A stretch of DNA of 50,443 nt from Acidobacteriota bacterium (GTDB taxonomy: Bacteria; Acidobacteriota; Vicinamibacteria; Vicinamibacterales; CAVVIG01): contig JAHFUI010000004.1 in assembly GCA_023265175.1 (NCBI GenBank), positions 26,864-77,306 on the forward strand, read 5' to 3'. Below are positions 24,032 to 32,279 of this stretch, in pieces. The notes beneath the pieces were generated by a model. It made no database searches. It saw nothing but the letters and a program-made list of their open reading frames with translations, and was not told where the DNA came from. Positions within the stretch are counted from its first letter, which is position 1; the number at the start of each line of letters is the position of its first letter. Both the position numbers and the translations under genes were made by a program.

Positions 24032-25262
24032 TTGTGTAAACCGTGGGCACCACTGACATTCCCGGCCGCAACAGACGCTCAGGATCCTGTCCGCCTTCGA
24101 GCACAATTTTCACCGGCACGCGCTGCACGACCTTCACGTAGTTGCCGGTGGCGTTCTCCGGCGGCAACAGACTGAACCGCGCGCCGGTGGCGGCGGCGAT
24201 GCTGTCGACCTTGCCCTTGAGCTCTCGTCCGCCGTACGCATCCACCTTGATCGTGGCCCGTTGCCCGGGCCGCATGTCCCGAAGCTGCGTTTCCTTGAAG
24301 TTCGCCGTGACCCAGACGGTGTCGAGCGGGATGATCGCCATCAACGGCTGGCCGGGCTGGATGACCTGCCCAGGCTCCGCGCTCTTGCGGCTCACGATGC
24401 CACGCAAGGGCGCGGTGAGGACGGTGTACTGCAGGTTGAGCTCGGCCTGCTCGAGCGCGGCTTTGGCTTGTTGCGCGTGCGCCTCCGCCGATTGCGCGCG
24501 CGCGCGCATGCCCGCGACCTGTTCCGGCGCGGTCTGGGCCGACGCCAGGCCGGCACGCGCCTGCTGCTCGCCGGCACGCGCCTGCGCCAGCCGGCTCTCC
24601 GCGACGCGGATGCCGGCTTCGGCTTCGGCGGTCTGCGACGTCGCGGAGTCGGCCGCGGCGCGCTGCGCGTCGGCGGTCGCGACGGCCGCGTCGAACTGCT
24701 GCTGCGCGACTTCGTCCTTGGCGAGCAGACCGCGCAGCCGCTCGACGTCGCGCGCGGCCTTGGTGGCGTTGGCCTCCGCCTCGCGCTGGCGCGCGTGCGC
24801 GGTGCCCAGCCGCGCGCGCGCCGCTTCGACTTCCTTTTCCGCCTCGTCGATGCCGCCGCGCGCCTGCGCGAGCGACCCGCGGGCGGTCGTGACGTTGCTG
24901 GCGGACGTGGTCGACGTAATGGGCACGTTGCTGCGGGCTGCGAGCGCCGCCGCTTCGGCGTCGGCGAGCTCCGCCCGCGCTTTCGAGACGGCAATCTGAT
25001 AATCCCGCGGATCGAGCTCGACGAGCACGGCGCCGGCCTCGACTTGCTGGTTGTCTCCGGCCGGCACACGCAACACCGTTCCGCCGACGCGTGCGGCAAT
25101 CGGCGTCACGTGCGCCTCCACCTGGGCATCGTCGGTCGACTCGCGTCCGGCGGTGAGCCACACCCACGCGCCGATGGCCGCGAGCGCGATGACAACGAGG
25201 CCGGCGGCGACACGGAACGGGCGCTGACGGGTGAAGGACACTGTTTGCGGGTGATCGGCCAT
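24006..25262 (-). CDS. emrA: membrane fusion protein (HlyD/EmrA-like)
   Basis: It encodes 418 residues: a short cytoplasmic N-terminus, one membrane helix (about 20-36), a barrel/lipoyl half motif (PIAARVGGTVLRV), a long Ala-rich coiled-coil hairpin (about 95-280) and the second half with PLRGIVSRKSAEPGQVI. It links EmrB to TolC across the periplasm. The start codon shares one base with the tolC stop (TGATG), showing tight coupling. The final ESEKVRK is encoded by the adjoining octad tract, suggesting an earlier C-terminus was replaced. Confidence 0.92.
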   Translation of the reverse strand: MADHPQTVSFTRQRPFRVAAGLVVIALAAIGAWVWLTAGRESTDDAQVEAHVTPIAARVGGTVLRVPAGDNQQVEAGAVLVELDPRDYQIAVSKARAELADAEAAALAARSNVPITSTTSASNVTTARGSLAQARGGIDEAEKEVEAARARLGTAHARQREAEANATKAARDVERLRGLLAKDEVAQQQFDAAVATADAQRAAADSATSQTAEAEAGIRVAESRLAQARAGEQQARAGLASAQTAPEQVAGMRARAQSAEAHAQQAKAALEQAELNLQYTVLTAPLRGIVSRKSAEPGQVIQPGQPLMAIIPLDTVWVTANFKETQLRDMRPGQRATIKVDAYGGRELKGKVDSIAAATGARFSLLPPENATGNYVKVVQRVPVKIVLEGGQDPERLLRPGMSVVPTVYTTESEKVRK

Positions 25263-26668
25263 CAGCGGAGGCCTCCGAATACCTGTCGCGCCGTTTCTTC
25301 CGCGATGCCGACCGCGTGAATGAACGCGCCTTTCGCGAGATTGCTGGCGTACAACGCGGCGATGTACTGGTCGTTGGCGACGGTCACGGCGCTTTGCGCC
25401 TGCACGACCTCGATATTACCCGCGACGCCGGCGGCGAACCGATCGCGCGCCTGTGTCAACTGATCGGCGGCAAGCTCGCGAGCTCGCGCCGCGACCTGCA
25501 TCTGCTCGTTGCCGGCCTGCAAATCGATCAGGGCCGCGCGAATCTCGTAATAAATGGACGCCTTCAGGTCGTCGGCATCGGCGCGCCGGCTGCGCAGATC
25601 CGCGTCCGCCTCGAGGAGACGACCACGAGTCTTCCCGCCTTGAAAAATCGGCACGTCGACGGCGCCGACAATCGCAAAGGTGTCGTGCGATTGGGCAGGT
25701 GAATGGCCGAGATCTCCGTAGTTTCCGTTCACCCGTATTGCCGGCAGGGCTTCGCTGATTGCCGCCTGTCGGGTGGCTTGGGCGGCACGCACCCGTTCGA
25801 GCGCGGCCAGGTAGTCCCCACGGGTCTTGTACGCCCGATCGAGCGCCTGTTCGAGCGTCATCGCTGGAATCGGCGCCGACGAGATCTGATCGGTCAACGT
25901 GAACGCCTGGCCGAGGGGCAATCCCATCAGTCGGGCCAGTTGCAGCTTGGCTTTCTCGAACGTCGCCTGCGCGGCGGTCACGCGCTGGCGATCGGTGGCG
26001 AGCTGCACGTCGGCCCGGAGGACGTCGATGCCGGCGACCAAGCCGCCTTGTTTGAGGTCGACTGCCTGGTTGTACAGCGCCCGCGCCGTGTCGACCTGCG
26101 CGCGGACGGCGTCGACGCGCGCCGACGCCGCCAACGCCTGCGCGTACGCATCGACGCCGACGAGCACGACGAGATCGCGCGCATTCTTGTAGTCGTACCG
26201 GGCGGCGGCGAGGTTGTGCGTCTCGGCGCGCGTATCGTTGAGCGCCTTGAAATCCAGCACCGACTGGGAGAACGACACGCGTGCGTCAAACAGGTTGAAC
26301 GGACCGACGACGCTCGGGACGCCGGCCGGCCGCGGGAATCCGTAGGCCGCGAGGTTGATCTGTTGCCGTGTCTCGGACAGACGCCCGCTGACGTTCGGGA
26401 GGAGATCGCTCAGCGCGCGCCACCTCGCGCCGCGCGCCCGATCCACGCCGTTCGCGGACAGGAGCACGCCGAGGTTGTGTTCGAGGGCGCGGCCGAGCGC
26501 GTCGGTGATCGACAGGGAGAGCGGCTCGGATGTCGGTGGTCCCGACGGCACGCCGCCAACAAACGGACCGATCGCCGCCGGCGGCGGCCCCTGCATCGGC
26601 GCGGCCGTCGTCGCCGCGCTATGACCGAAGAGGAGCGCCACAAACAGGACCGGGGGAACGGCTCTCAC
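25262..26668 (-). CDS. TolC-family outer-membrane efflux protein
   Basis: It encodes about 468 residues: a signal peptide followed by a Pro/Gly-rich linker and two outer-membrane efflux repeats, with long helices containing LGVLLSANGVDRARGARW and YDYKNARDLVVLVGVDAY. It is the outer-membrane channel of the pump. I chose the GTG at 26668 because AAAGGGA lies five bases upstream and it begins just before the signal peptide; a GTG at 26692 would add eight residues. It is the first gene of the operon. Confidence 0.88.
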   Translation of the reverse strand: MRAVPPVLFVALLFGHSAATTAAPMQGPPPAAIGPFVGGVPSGPPTSEPLSLSITDALGRALEHNLGVLLSANGVDRARGARWRALSDLLPNVSGRLSETRQQINLAAYGFPRPAGVPSVVGPFNLFDARVSFSQSVLDFKALNDTRAETHNLAAARYDYKNARDLVVLVGVDAYAQALAASARVDAVRAQVDTARALYNQAVDLKQGGLVAGIDVLRADVQLATDRQRVTAAQATFEKAKLQLARLMGLPLGQAFTLTDQISSAPIPAMTLEQALDRAYKTRGDYLAALERVRAAQATRQAAISEALPAIRVNGNYGDLGHSPAQSHDTFAIVGAVDVPIFQGGKTRGRLLEADADLRSRRADADDLKASIYYEIRAALIDLQAGNEQMQVAARARELAADQLTQARDRFAAGVAGNIEVVQAQSAVTVANDQYIAALYASNLAKGAFIHAVGIAEETARQVFGGLR

Positions 26669-26836
26669 GTCTGTCCCTTTCTCGCCTGACACGGTCGACG
26701 AGACAGGGGTGAAGCGGTGAGCCTACGTCGCGTCGTTCCCAGGCGGCGCAACCGGCAATGCGATTGCACTCCTAGAGTACTACGTTCAGCGCCAGGAGCT
26801 TCGTGCGGTTCATCGCGCAGTATGCGTTGATGGTCA

Positions 26837-26865
26837 TTGACATAGATTTACACATTACGTATAAA
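26837..26865 (+). promoter_or_regulatory. near-consensus sigma-70 promoter
   Basis: TTGACA (26837-26842), a 17-bp spacer and TATAAA (26860-26865). Transcription would begin at about 26872, two bases before the ATG at 26874. An earlier ATG at 26865 overlaps the -10 box and cannot be used by this promoter. Confidence 0.7.
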
Positions 26866-26873
26866 TGCATGTT

Positions 26874-27368
26874 ATGACGCACGCCGAGTATCACCGCGCG
26901 CTCGAGGCCGCAAGTCGCGAGTACGAGAAACTTGGCGAGGAGCGCCGCCGGATCGACGAGCGCCTCGCTCAACTCGCGCAGACGATTGGCACGCTCAACC
27001 GGCTCTGTGGCTTCGTCCCGACCGTGTTCTGGGGCTTCACCGATGCGTGCCGGGTCGTCTTGAAGGGCACGGCCCACCCGATGACGCCGGTGGAGGTTCG
27101 CGACCGCCTCGGGGCGATCGGCTTCGACCTGTCGAAGTACACGAACCCTCTCGCGGCGATTCACACCGTCCTCAAACGATTGGGCGAAGCCAAGGAGGTC
27201 GGGTTCGTCGAAATCGCCGGCGGCAAGTTCGCCTACGAATGGCTGCAGGCCGCCCGAGCGCCCCTCGTGCTGAATGAACGGGAGTTGGCCGAGCTCGTGA
27301 GCGAGGGGGATTTGTCGGGCCTCGAATCGCGCGCCGCGGCCAAGGCGAAGAAGCGGAGGAAGAAGTGA
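26874..27368 (+). CDS. coiled-coil plus winged-helix protein, unknown function
   Basis: About 164 residues. The first 45 form a charged coiled coil (EYEKLGEERRRIDERLAQL). Residues about 60-125 look like a winged helix (MTPVEVRDRLGAIGFDLSKY, then NPLAAIHTVLKRLGEA and a beta wing). The C-terminus is very basic. It may be a DNA-binding regulator. The start at 26874 follows from the promoter position and implies a leaderless or nearly leaderless mRNA. The end overlaps the methyltransferase gene by four bases (GTGA), so both are one operon. Confidence 0.68.
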   Translation: MTHAEYHRALEAASREYEKLGEERRRIDERLAQLAQTIGTLNRLCGFVPTVFWGFTDACRVVLKGTAHPMTPVEVRDRLGAIGFDLSKYTNPLAAIHTVLKRLGEAKEVGFVEIAGGKFAYEWLQAARAPLVLNERELAELVSEGDLSGLESRAAAKAKKRRKK

Positions 27369-28246
27369 CGGACAATCTCGACCTGCGCCGGCGTTTCTTT
27401 GCGGAAGAACTGGAAGCCGTGTGCAAGTTGCGATCGCCGGGACTCGTTGACGCGTTCGCCGCGGTTTCCCGCGAGCAGTTCCTGCGGCCGGGCCCCTGGA
27501 CCGTGCTCGCGGACGGCGATTTCATGACCGGCGGCGGCATGCAGACGCGCGCAACGCCGGACGCGGATCCCGCGCGGGTGTATCACAACATCGCGGTCGC
27601 GATCGATCCGTCGCGTCAGCTCTTCAACGGCCAGCCGGGGACGCTCGCCGTCTGGATCGACGCGCTCGCGCTCGTGCCGGGTGCGCGAGTCCTGCACGTC
27701 GGTTGCGGATTGGGGTACTACACCGCGATTATGGCGCACTGCGTTGGTCCGACCGGACGCGTCGTGGCGTTCGAGGTGGATCAGGCGCTCGCCACCGACG
27801 CACGCCAGAATCTGGCGTCGATGTCGTGGGTCGACGCGCGATACGGCAACGCGTCGGAGCGGATCGATGAGGAGTTCGATGCGATTCTCGTGAACGCGGG
27901 CGTGACCCGTCCGCAGGATACGTGGCTCGACGCCCTGGCTGCGGGTGGACGGATGGTTCTGCCCTTGACGGCGACGATGCCGGCGATGGGGTCCACGCTC
28001 GGTAAGGGGTTGGTGTTCGTTCTGACAAGGGAAAGCGAGAGCGATTTGTCCGCGCGCGTCCTCTCGATGGTTGCCGTCTATTCCGCCGAGGGATTGCGCG
28101 ACGACGGAATGAACGAGCGGCTGGGCAAGGCGATGATGGGCGGACCGATGCAGTGGCGCTCGGTCAAGCGATTGCGCCGCGACGCGCACGATGAGTCGCC
28201 GGCGTGCTGGCTCCACGCCGCGCGCTGTTGTCTATCCACGTCCTAA
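27365..28246 (+). CDS. protein-L-isoaspartate O-methyltransferase-like SAM enzyme
   Basis: It encodes 293 residues. An N-terminal region ends in AAVSREQFLRPGPW, then a Rossmann methyltransferase core with motif I VLHVGCGLGYYT, motif Post-I VVAFEVD, and NAGVTRPQDTWLDAL. This resembles PCMT, which repairs isoaspartyl damage, but the protein is longer than usual (about 210) and the C-terminal 80 residues are unlike PCMT. The substrate is therefore uncertain. The GTG start overlaps the upstream stop as GTGA. Confidence 0.75.
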   Translation: MTDNLDLRRRFFAEELEAVCKLRSPGLVDAFAAVSREQFLRPGPWTVLADGDFMTGGGMQTRATPDADPARVYHNIAVAIDPSRQLFNGQPGTLAVWIDALALVPGARVLHVGCGLGYYTAIMAHCVGPTGRVVAFEVDQALATDARQNLASMSWVDARYGNASERIDEEFDAILVNAGVTRPQDTWLDALAAGGRMVLPLTATMPAMGSTLGKGLVFVLTRESESDLSARVLSMVAVYSAEGLRDDGMNERLGKAMMGGPMQWRSVKRLRRDAHDESPACWLHAARCCLSTS

Positions 28247-28254
28247 TCCCGATG

Positions 28255-28373
28255 GGCACTTGGGCTTGACGATCCGCAGCGGGACTAGGGGGGACTCAGG
28301 GGGAGACTAGGGGCGCGATTCACCGCCTGCGTGGTTTCCACCGGCCCCGCTCCGGATCGTCAAGCCAAGTGCC
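28255..28373. repeat. long imperfect inverted repeat with G-rich tandem centre
   Basis: The arms 28255-28283 and 28346-28373 are about 28 bp and differ by one mismatch and one unpaired base (GGCACTTGG ... GCGGG). The 62-bp loop contains G-rich units of 11 bp (GGGGGACTCAG, GGGGAGACTAG). It starts eight bases after the methyltransferase stop. It could be a strong terminator or a small inverted-repeat element. Confidence 0.75.
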
Positions 28374-28469
28374 TTTCGGTGTAATCGAACGGCTCGCCCG
28401 TTCAGGCCGGTGCGACGCACGCGGGTACCGCGACGATCATGACGCGCGACGCGGGGATATGATCCGACC

Positions 28470-29144
28470 ATGCGCGCGCTCATCGTGGAAGACGACGCCA
28501 CGATCGCCGAGTTCGTCGCGCGGGGTCTGCGCGAGGCCGGCTTCGCCGTCGACGTCGAGCCGGACGGCGAGGCGGCACTCGAGCGCACGCGACACCAGAT
28601 CTACGATGTCGCCATCGTCGACTTGATGCTCCCCAGGCGCGACGGCCTGTCGGTCATCGACGAGATGCGGCGCCGCGGCATCGGGACGCCGGTGCTGATT
28701 CTCAGCGCGCGCCGCTCGGTCGACGACCGCGTGAAGGGGCTGCAGGCCGGCGGCGACGACTATCTCACCAAACCGTTCGCCTTTGCCGAGCTGCTCGCGC
28801 GCGTGCAGGCGCTCGTCCGCCGTGCGACCCGCGCACCCGAGGCCACGACGCTGACCGTCGACGACCTTGTGCTCGACCTCCTGTCGCGGCGAGTCACGCG
28901 CAGCGGAAAACCGATCGACCTGCGGCCGCGTGAATTCGCGTTGCTCGAGTACCTGATGCGGAATCCTGGTCGCGTGGTGTCGAAAACGATGATCCTGTCA
29001 CACGTCTGGGAATACAGCTTCGATCCGCAGACCAACATCGTCGATGTGCTGGTGAGCCGCTTGCGCGAGAAGATCGACCGGCCCTTCGAGAAGAAGCTGC
29101 TGCAGACGGTTCGCGGCGTCGGGTATGTCTTACGTGAATCGTAA
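28470..29144 (+). CDS. OmpR-family response regulator
   Basis: It encodes 224 residues: a receiver domain (acidic pair EDD at 7-9, phospho-acceptor D51 in VDLMLP, Lys101 in DYLTKPF) and a winged-helix DNA-binding domain (LRPREFALLEYLMRNPGRVVS ... VDVLVSRLREKID, with GVGYVL at the end). The 20-bp overlap with the kinase gene shows they act together. Its target is probably the neighbouring htrA promoter (see the direct repeat at 30453). Confidence 0.95.
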   Translation: MRALIVEDDATIAEFVARGLREAGFAVDVEPDGEAALERTRHQIYDVAIVDLMLPRRDGLSVIDEMRRRGIGTPVLILSARRSVDDRVKGLQAGGDDYLTKPFAFAELLARVQALVRRATRAPEATTLTVDDLVLDLLSRRVTRSGKPIDLRPREFALLEYLMRNPGRVVSKTMILSHVWEYSFDPQTNIVDVLVSRLREKIDRPFEKKLLQTVRGVGYVLRES

Positions 29145-30456
29145 ACCTCGGTTTCCGACGTTTGGGTTGCGCCTGGCCTTGTGGTACGCGACCTTGTTCG
29201 TCGTCGGGTCGATGGTCATCGTCTTCCTGACGTACTGGCTGACGGCGGCGTCGCTGGCCCAGCGCGATCGGCAGATTATTTCGTCCAAGCTGGGCGACTA
29301 CGCGTCCGCGTATCAGCGCGGAGGACTCGGCGCGCTCGCCGACACGGTCCGGGCGGAGCAGCGGACGGCGCCCGAGCGTCTGTTCGTGCGTGTGGTCGAC
29401 CGGGGCGCCGAGGCGCTCGTCTTGAGTCAGCCCGAGGGATGGGATCCAGCCGCGCTCGAGACGGCATCGCTTCGCCTCCGGGATGGGACCCTCGTGCAGG
29501 TGGGCAAGAGCACCGACGCCCGACGGGACCTGCTCGCCCGATTTCGCGCCGCGCTCGGCATCGTCACGCTGACGATCGTGCTCGTCGCGCTGACCGGCGG
29601 CTTCGTGGTGACGCGCTCCGCGGTCCTGCCGATTCGGCGGCTGACGCGGGCGGTCGGCCGAATCATCCGCACCGGCCGCACCGACGAACGCGTCCCGCTG
29701 TCGGGCGAGGGCAGCGACGATGCGATCGACGAGCTGACGACGCTGTTCAACGCGATGCTCGACAGGATCGAAGGGCTCGTGACGGCGATGCGCGGCTCGC
29801 TCGACAACGTGTCGCACGATCTCCGGACGCCGCTGACGAGGTTGCGCGGCACCGCTGAAATGGCGCTCGCCTCGCCGCCCGACGTCGATCGCTATCGCGA
29901 AGCGCTGGCCGATTGCGTCGAAGAGTCGGATCGCGTCCTCGTGATGCTCAACACGCTGATGGATATCTCCGAGGCCGAGAGCGGTGCGATGCAGCTGCAC
30001 CGCGAACCGCTCCGCCTCAGCGATGTCGTCGCGCGCGCCGTCGATCTGTATCGTGACGTCGCCGAATCGAAAGGCGTGGTTCTCACGGCGCACCCGCCCG
30101 CCGACGTCGTCGTGACCGCGGACCAGACAAGGCTCGAACAGGTCGCCGCCAACCTGATCGACAACGCCGTGAAATACACACCCGCAAGCGGACGCGTCGA
30201 CGTCGACGTCCTGCGGCAGAGCGACCGTGCGTTTCTGCGTGTCCGCGACACCGGTGTCGGCATCCGGCCTGACGAGCTACCGCGCATCTGGGACAGGTTA
30301 TTTCGCGGAGATGCAAGTCGCGCGGAGCGTGGCCTTGGTCTCGGCCTCAGCCTCGTGAGGGCGGTCGTCGAGGCGCACGGCGGAACGGTCGACGTGACCA
30401 GCGAGCTCGGCAAAGGATCCACGTTCACGGTGGCGCTTCCCATTGCACCGATGTAA
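29125..30456 (+). CDS. sensor histidine kinase
   Basis: It encodes 443 residues: membrane helix (about 17-40), short periplasmic region (about 45-142), second helix (143-163), HAMP, HisKA with the phosphorylated His231 in VSHDLRTPLTRL, and HATPase with AANLIDNAVKYTP, RDTGVGI and GLGLGLSLV. The small periplasmic domain suggests an envelope signal. It overlaps the response-regulator gene and is followed by htrA, so an envelope-stress role is likely. The start may be the ATG at 29125 or the GTG at 29134. Confidence 0.93.
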   Translation: MSYVNRKPRFPTFGLRLALWYATLFVVGSMVIVFLTYWLTAASLAQRDRQIISSKLGDYASAYQRGGLGALADTVRAEQRTAPERLFVRVVDRGAEALVLSQPEGWDPAALETASLRLRDGTLVQVGKSTDARRDLLARFRAALGIVTLTIVLVALTGGFVVTRSAVLPIRRLTRAVGRIIRTGRTDERVPLSGEGSDDAIDELTTLFNAMLDRIEGLVTAMRGSLDNVSHDLRTPLTRLRGTAEMALASPPDVDRYREALADCVEESDRVLVMLNTLMDISEAESGAMQLHREPLRLSDVVARAVDLYRDVAESKGVVLTAHPPADVVVTADQTRLEQVAANLIDNAVKYTPASGRVDVDVLRQSDRAFLRVRDTGVGIRPDELPRIWDRLFRGDASRAERGLGLGLSLVRAVVEAHGGTVDVTSELGKGSTFTVALPIAPM

Positions 30457-30496
30457 TGTTCGCGTAACGTCCTCGAAAGGCTGTCTCCCGTCTAAT
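30453..30496 (+). promoter_or_regulatory. putative response-regulator box and -10 element upstream of htrA
   Basis: GTAATGTTC (30453-30461) and GTAACGTCC (30464-30472) form a direct repeat with an 11-bp period, as OmpR-family regulators bind. TCTAAT at 30491-30496 matches a -10 box. There is no consensus -35, as expected for an activator-dependent promoter. The repeat overlaps the kinase stop codon. Confidence 0.5.
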
Positions 30497-30562
30497 CAGG
30501 TGTGGCGGACCAAAAACTCCGCGTCACAACTGATTCGATCATTCACGAAAGGGAACAGAGCC

Positions 30563-32083
30563 ATGAACGATGGACGCATCACTCTCACACGGCGCGCGAA
30601 GCAGGCCGGGCTGGCCGCCTTGGCGGCCGTCACGCTGCTAGGCGGCGCGACATGGCACGGCCTTGCGGCCGTCCCGCAAGCCACGCAATCCAAGACAGAC
30701 CGTTCCACGACGGGAACGACACCAGCCGTCGGTCATGCGATCGCCGCCGGCCGCGACTCGTACGCCGACGTCGTCAAGATCGTGGCGCCAGCCGTCGTCA
30801 CGATTCGCGTCGAGGGCAAAGCGAAGGTCTCGCCGACCGAGTTTCAGGAAGATGATTTCTTCCGCCGCTTCTTCGGCGAGCAATTCGACCGGAGACAGCA
30901 GCCGCGCACGCCGCGCTCATTCAAGCAGCGCGGGCTGGGCTCTGGCGTTGTGATCAGCAACGACGGATACATTCTGACCAACAACCACGTCGTCAACGGC
31001 GCCGACGACATCAAAGTCGACCTCACGGACGGACGAACGGTCACGGCGAAGGTGATCGGGACCGACAAGCCGAGCGACCTGGCGCTGCTCAAGGTCATCG
31101 CGACCGATCTGCACGCGCTCACGCTCGGTAACTCCGACGCCGTCCAGGTTGGCGATGTGGTGCTCGCCGTCGGCAACCCTCTCGGCATCGGCCAGACGGT
31201 GACGATGGGGATCGTGAGCGCGAAGGGGCGATCGACCGCCGTTGGTGACGACCGCAACTACGAGGATTTCCTGCAGACAGACGCGCCGATCAACCACGGC
31301 AACTCGGGCGGCGCCCTCGTGAACACGAAGGGGGAGCTCGTCGGCATCAACTCGCAGATTCTGTCCAACTCGGGCGAGAACATCGGGATCGGGTTTGCGA
31401 TTCCGGCCAACATGGCGCGCCACGTGGTCGACGAGCTCCGCGCCAACGGCAAGGTCACGCGGGCGCGACTGGGCGTGTTGGTGCAGCCGGTGACGTCCGA
31501 CATCGCATCGAGCCTCGGACTGAAGCAGGTGAACGGCGCCATCGTGTCCGAGGTCGAGCCGGGCAGCGCCGCCCTGCGAGCCGGCATCAGGCAGGGCGAC
31601 GTGATCCTGTCGTTCGACGGACAGGCGGTCCACGACACCAACACGCTGCGCAATCGCGTGGCGGAGACGAAGCCCGGATCGGAGGCGAAGATTGTCGTGC
31701 TGCGGGACGGCAGCGAGAAGACGCTGACGGTGAAGCCGGAAGAAGCGTCAGCCGGAAAAGTCGCTCGCCGTGGCGAGGAGCCGGCCGCCGACGACAAAGC
31801 GTCGCTCGGCATTTCGGTGGCTCCGCTGACGCCGGACGTGGCCTCGCGCTTCGGTGTTCCGAAGAACACGAAGGGGGTCGTCATCGAGGACGTCAAACCC
31901 GACGGCCGCGCGGCTGATGCCGGGCTGCGGGCGGGAGACGTCATCGAGCAGGTGAACCGGCAGTCAGTGGAGAATGTCGAGGAGCTGCGGACGGCCGTCC
32001 GCCGCGGCGCAGACAAACCGCTGCTGCTGCTGATTAAGCGCGAAGGGCGCAACCTCTTCGTGACGGTGAGACCCAACGCGTAA
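30563..32083 (+). CDS. degP: HtrA/DegP-type periplasmic serine protease
   Basis: About 506 residues: basic N-terminus and membrane anchor or signal (AALAAVTLLGGATWHGLAA), trypsin-like domain with the triad H142 (TNNHVV), D172 (PSDLALL) and S248 (HGNSGGAL), a Q-linker region before it (RRFFGEQFDRRQQP), and two PDZ domains (about 290-385 and 410-500). It degrades misfolded envelope proteins. The ATG at 30563 follows a GGGA-containing stretch. Downstream of the response regulator and kinase, it is their likely target. Confidence 0.95.
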   Translation: MNDGRITLTRRAKQAGLAALAAVTLLGGATWHGLAAVPQATQSKTDRSTTGTTPAVGHAIAAGRDSYADVVKIVAPAVVTIRVEGKAKVSPTEFQEDDFFRRFFGEQFDRRQQPRTPRSFKQRGLGSGVVISNDGYILTNNHVVNGADDIKVDLTDGRTVTAKVIGTDKPSDLALLKVIATDLHALTLGNSDAVQVGDVVLAVGNPLGIGQTVTMGIVSAKGRSTAVGDDRNYEDFLQTDAPINHGNSGGALVNTKGELVGINSQILSNSGENIGIGFAIPANMARHVVDELRANGKVTRARLGVLVQPVTSDIASSLGLKQVNGAIVSEVEPGSAALRAGIRQGDVILSFDGQAVHDTNTLRNRVAETKPGSEAKIVVLRDGSEKTLTVKPEEASAGKVARRGEEPAADDKASLGISVAPLTPDVASRFGVPKNTKGVVIEDVKPDGRAADAGLRAGDVIEQVNRQSVENVEELRTAVRRGADKPLLLLIKREGRNLFVTVRPNA

Positions 32084-32132
32084 CAGTCGACAGTCGTCAG
32101 TCGTCAGTCGACAGTCGACAGTCGTCAGTCGA
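32084..32132. repeat. heptad tract CAGTCGA/CAGTCGT x7
   Basis: Seven 7-bp units run without interruption directly from the degP stop codon (TAA at 32081-32083). Every unit is CAGTCGA or CAGTCGT. CGAC and GTCG within the units allow many small hairpins. Confidence 0.88.
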
Positions 32133-32151
32133 CGACAGCCCGCCGCTACTT

Positions 32152-32257
32152 GGATATCTGGTTATCTGGTTATCTGGTTGTCTGGTTATCTGGTTATCTT
32201 GTTATTTGTCGCTCAATTGGGCAATCGATAACCAGATAATCAGATGACCAGATATCC
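32152..32257. repeat. octad tract GGTTATCT with inverted copy
   Basis: Seven 8-bp units (GGATATCT, GGTTATCT mostly) at 32152-32207 are followed after about 19 bases by the inverse complement (GATAACCAGATAATC..., 32227-32257). The result is a long AT-rich hairpin that follows the heptad tract, between degP and the SDR gene. Confidence 0.85.
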
Positions 32258-32279
32258 AAATTGTGTCCCGGGGGGCTCG

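Noticed and set aside
24261-25319. 352-residue plus-strand open frame
   Set aside because: Antisense to the Ala-rich coiled coil of the membrane fusion protein; such regions produce long shadow frames.
30443-30562. 40-residue N-terminal extension of HtrA
   Set aside because: It would start inside the kinase gene and span the putative regulator box and promoter; the ATG at 30563 opens directly onto the signal sequence.
32084-32257. CRISPR-like array
   Set aside because: Units of 7-8 bp are directly adjacent without spacers, and no cas genes are present. It is a tandem-repeat tract.
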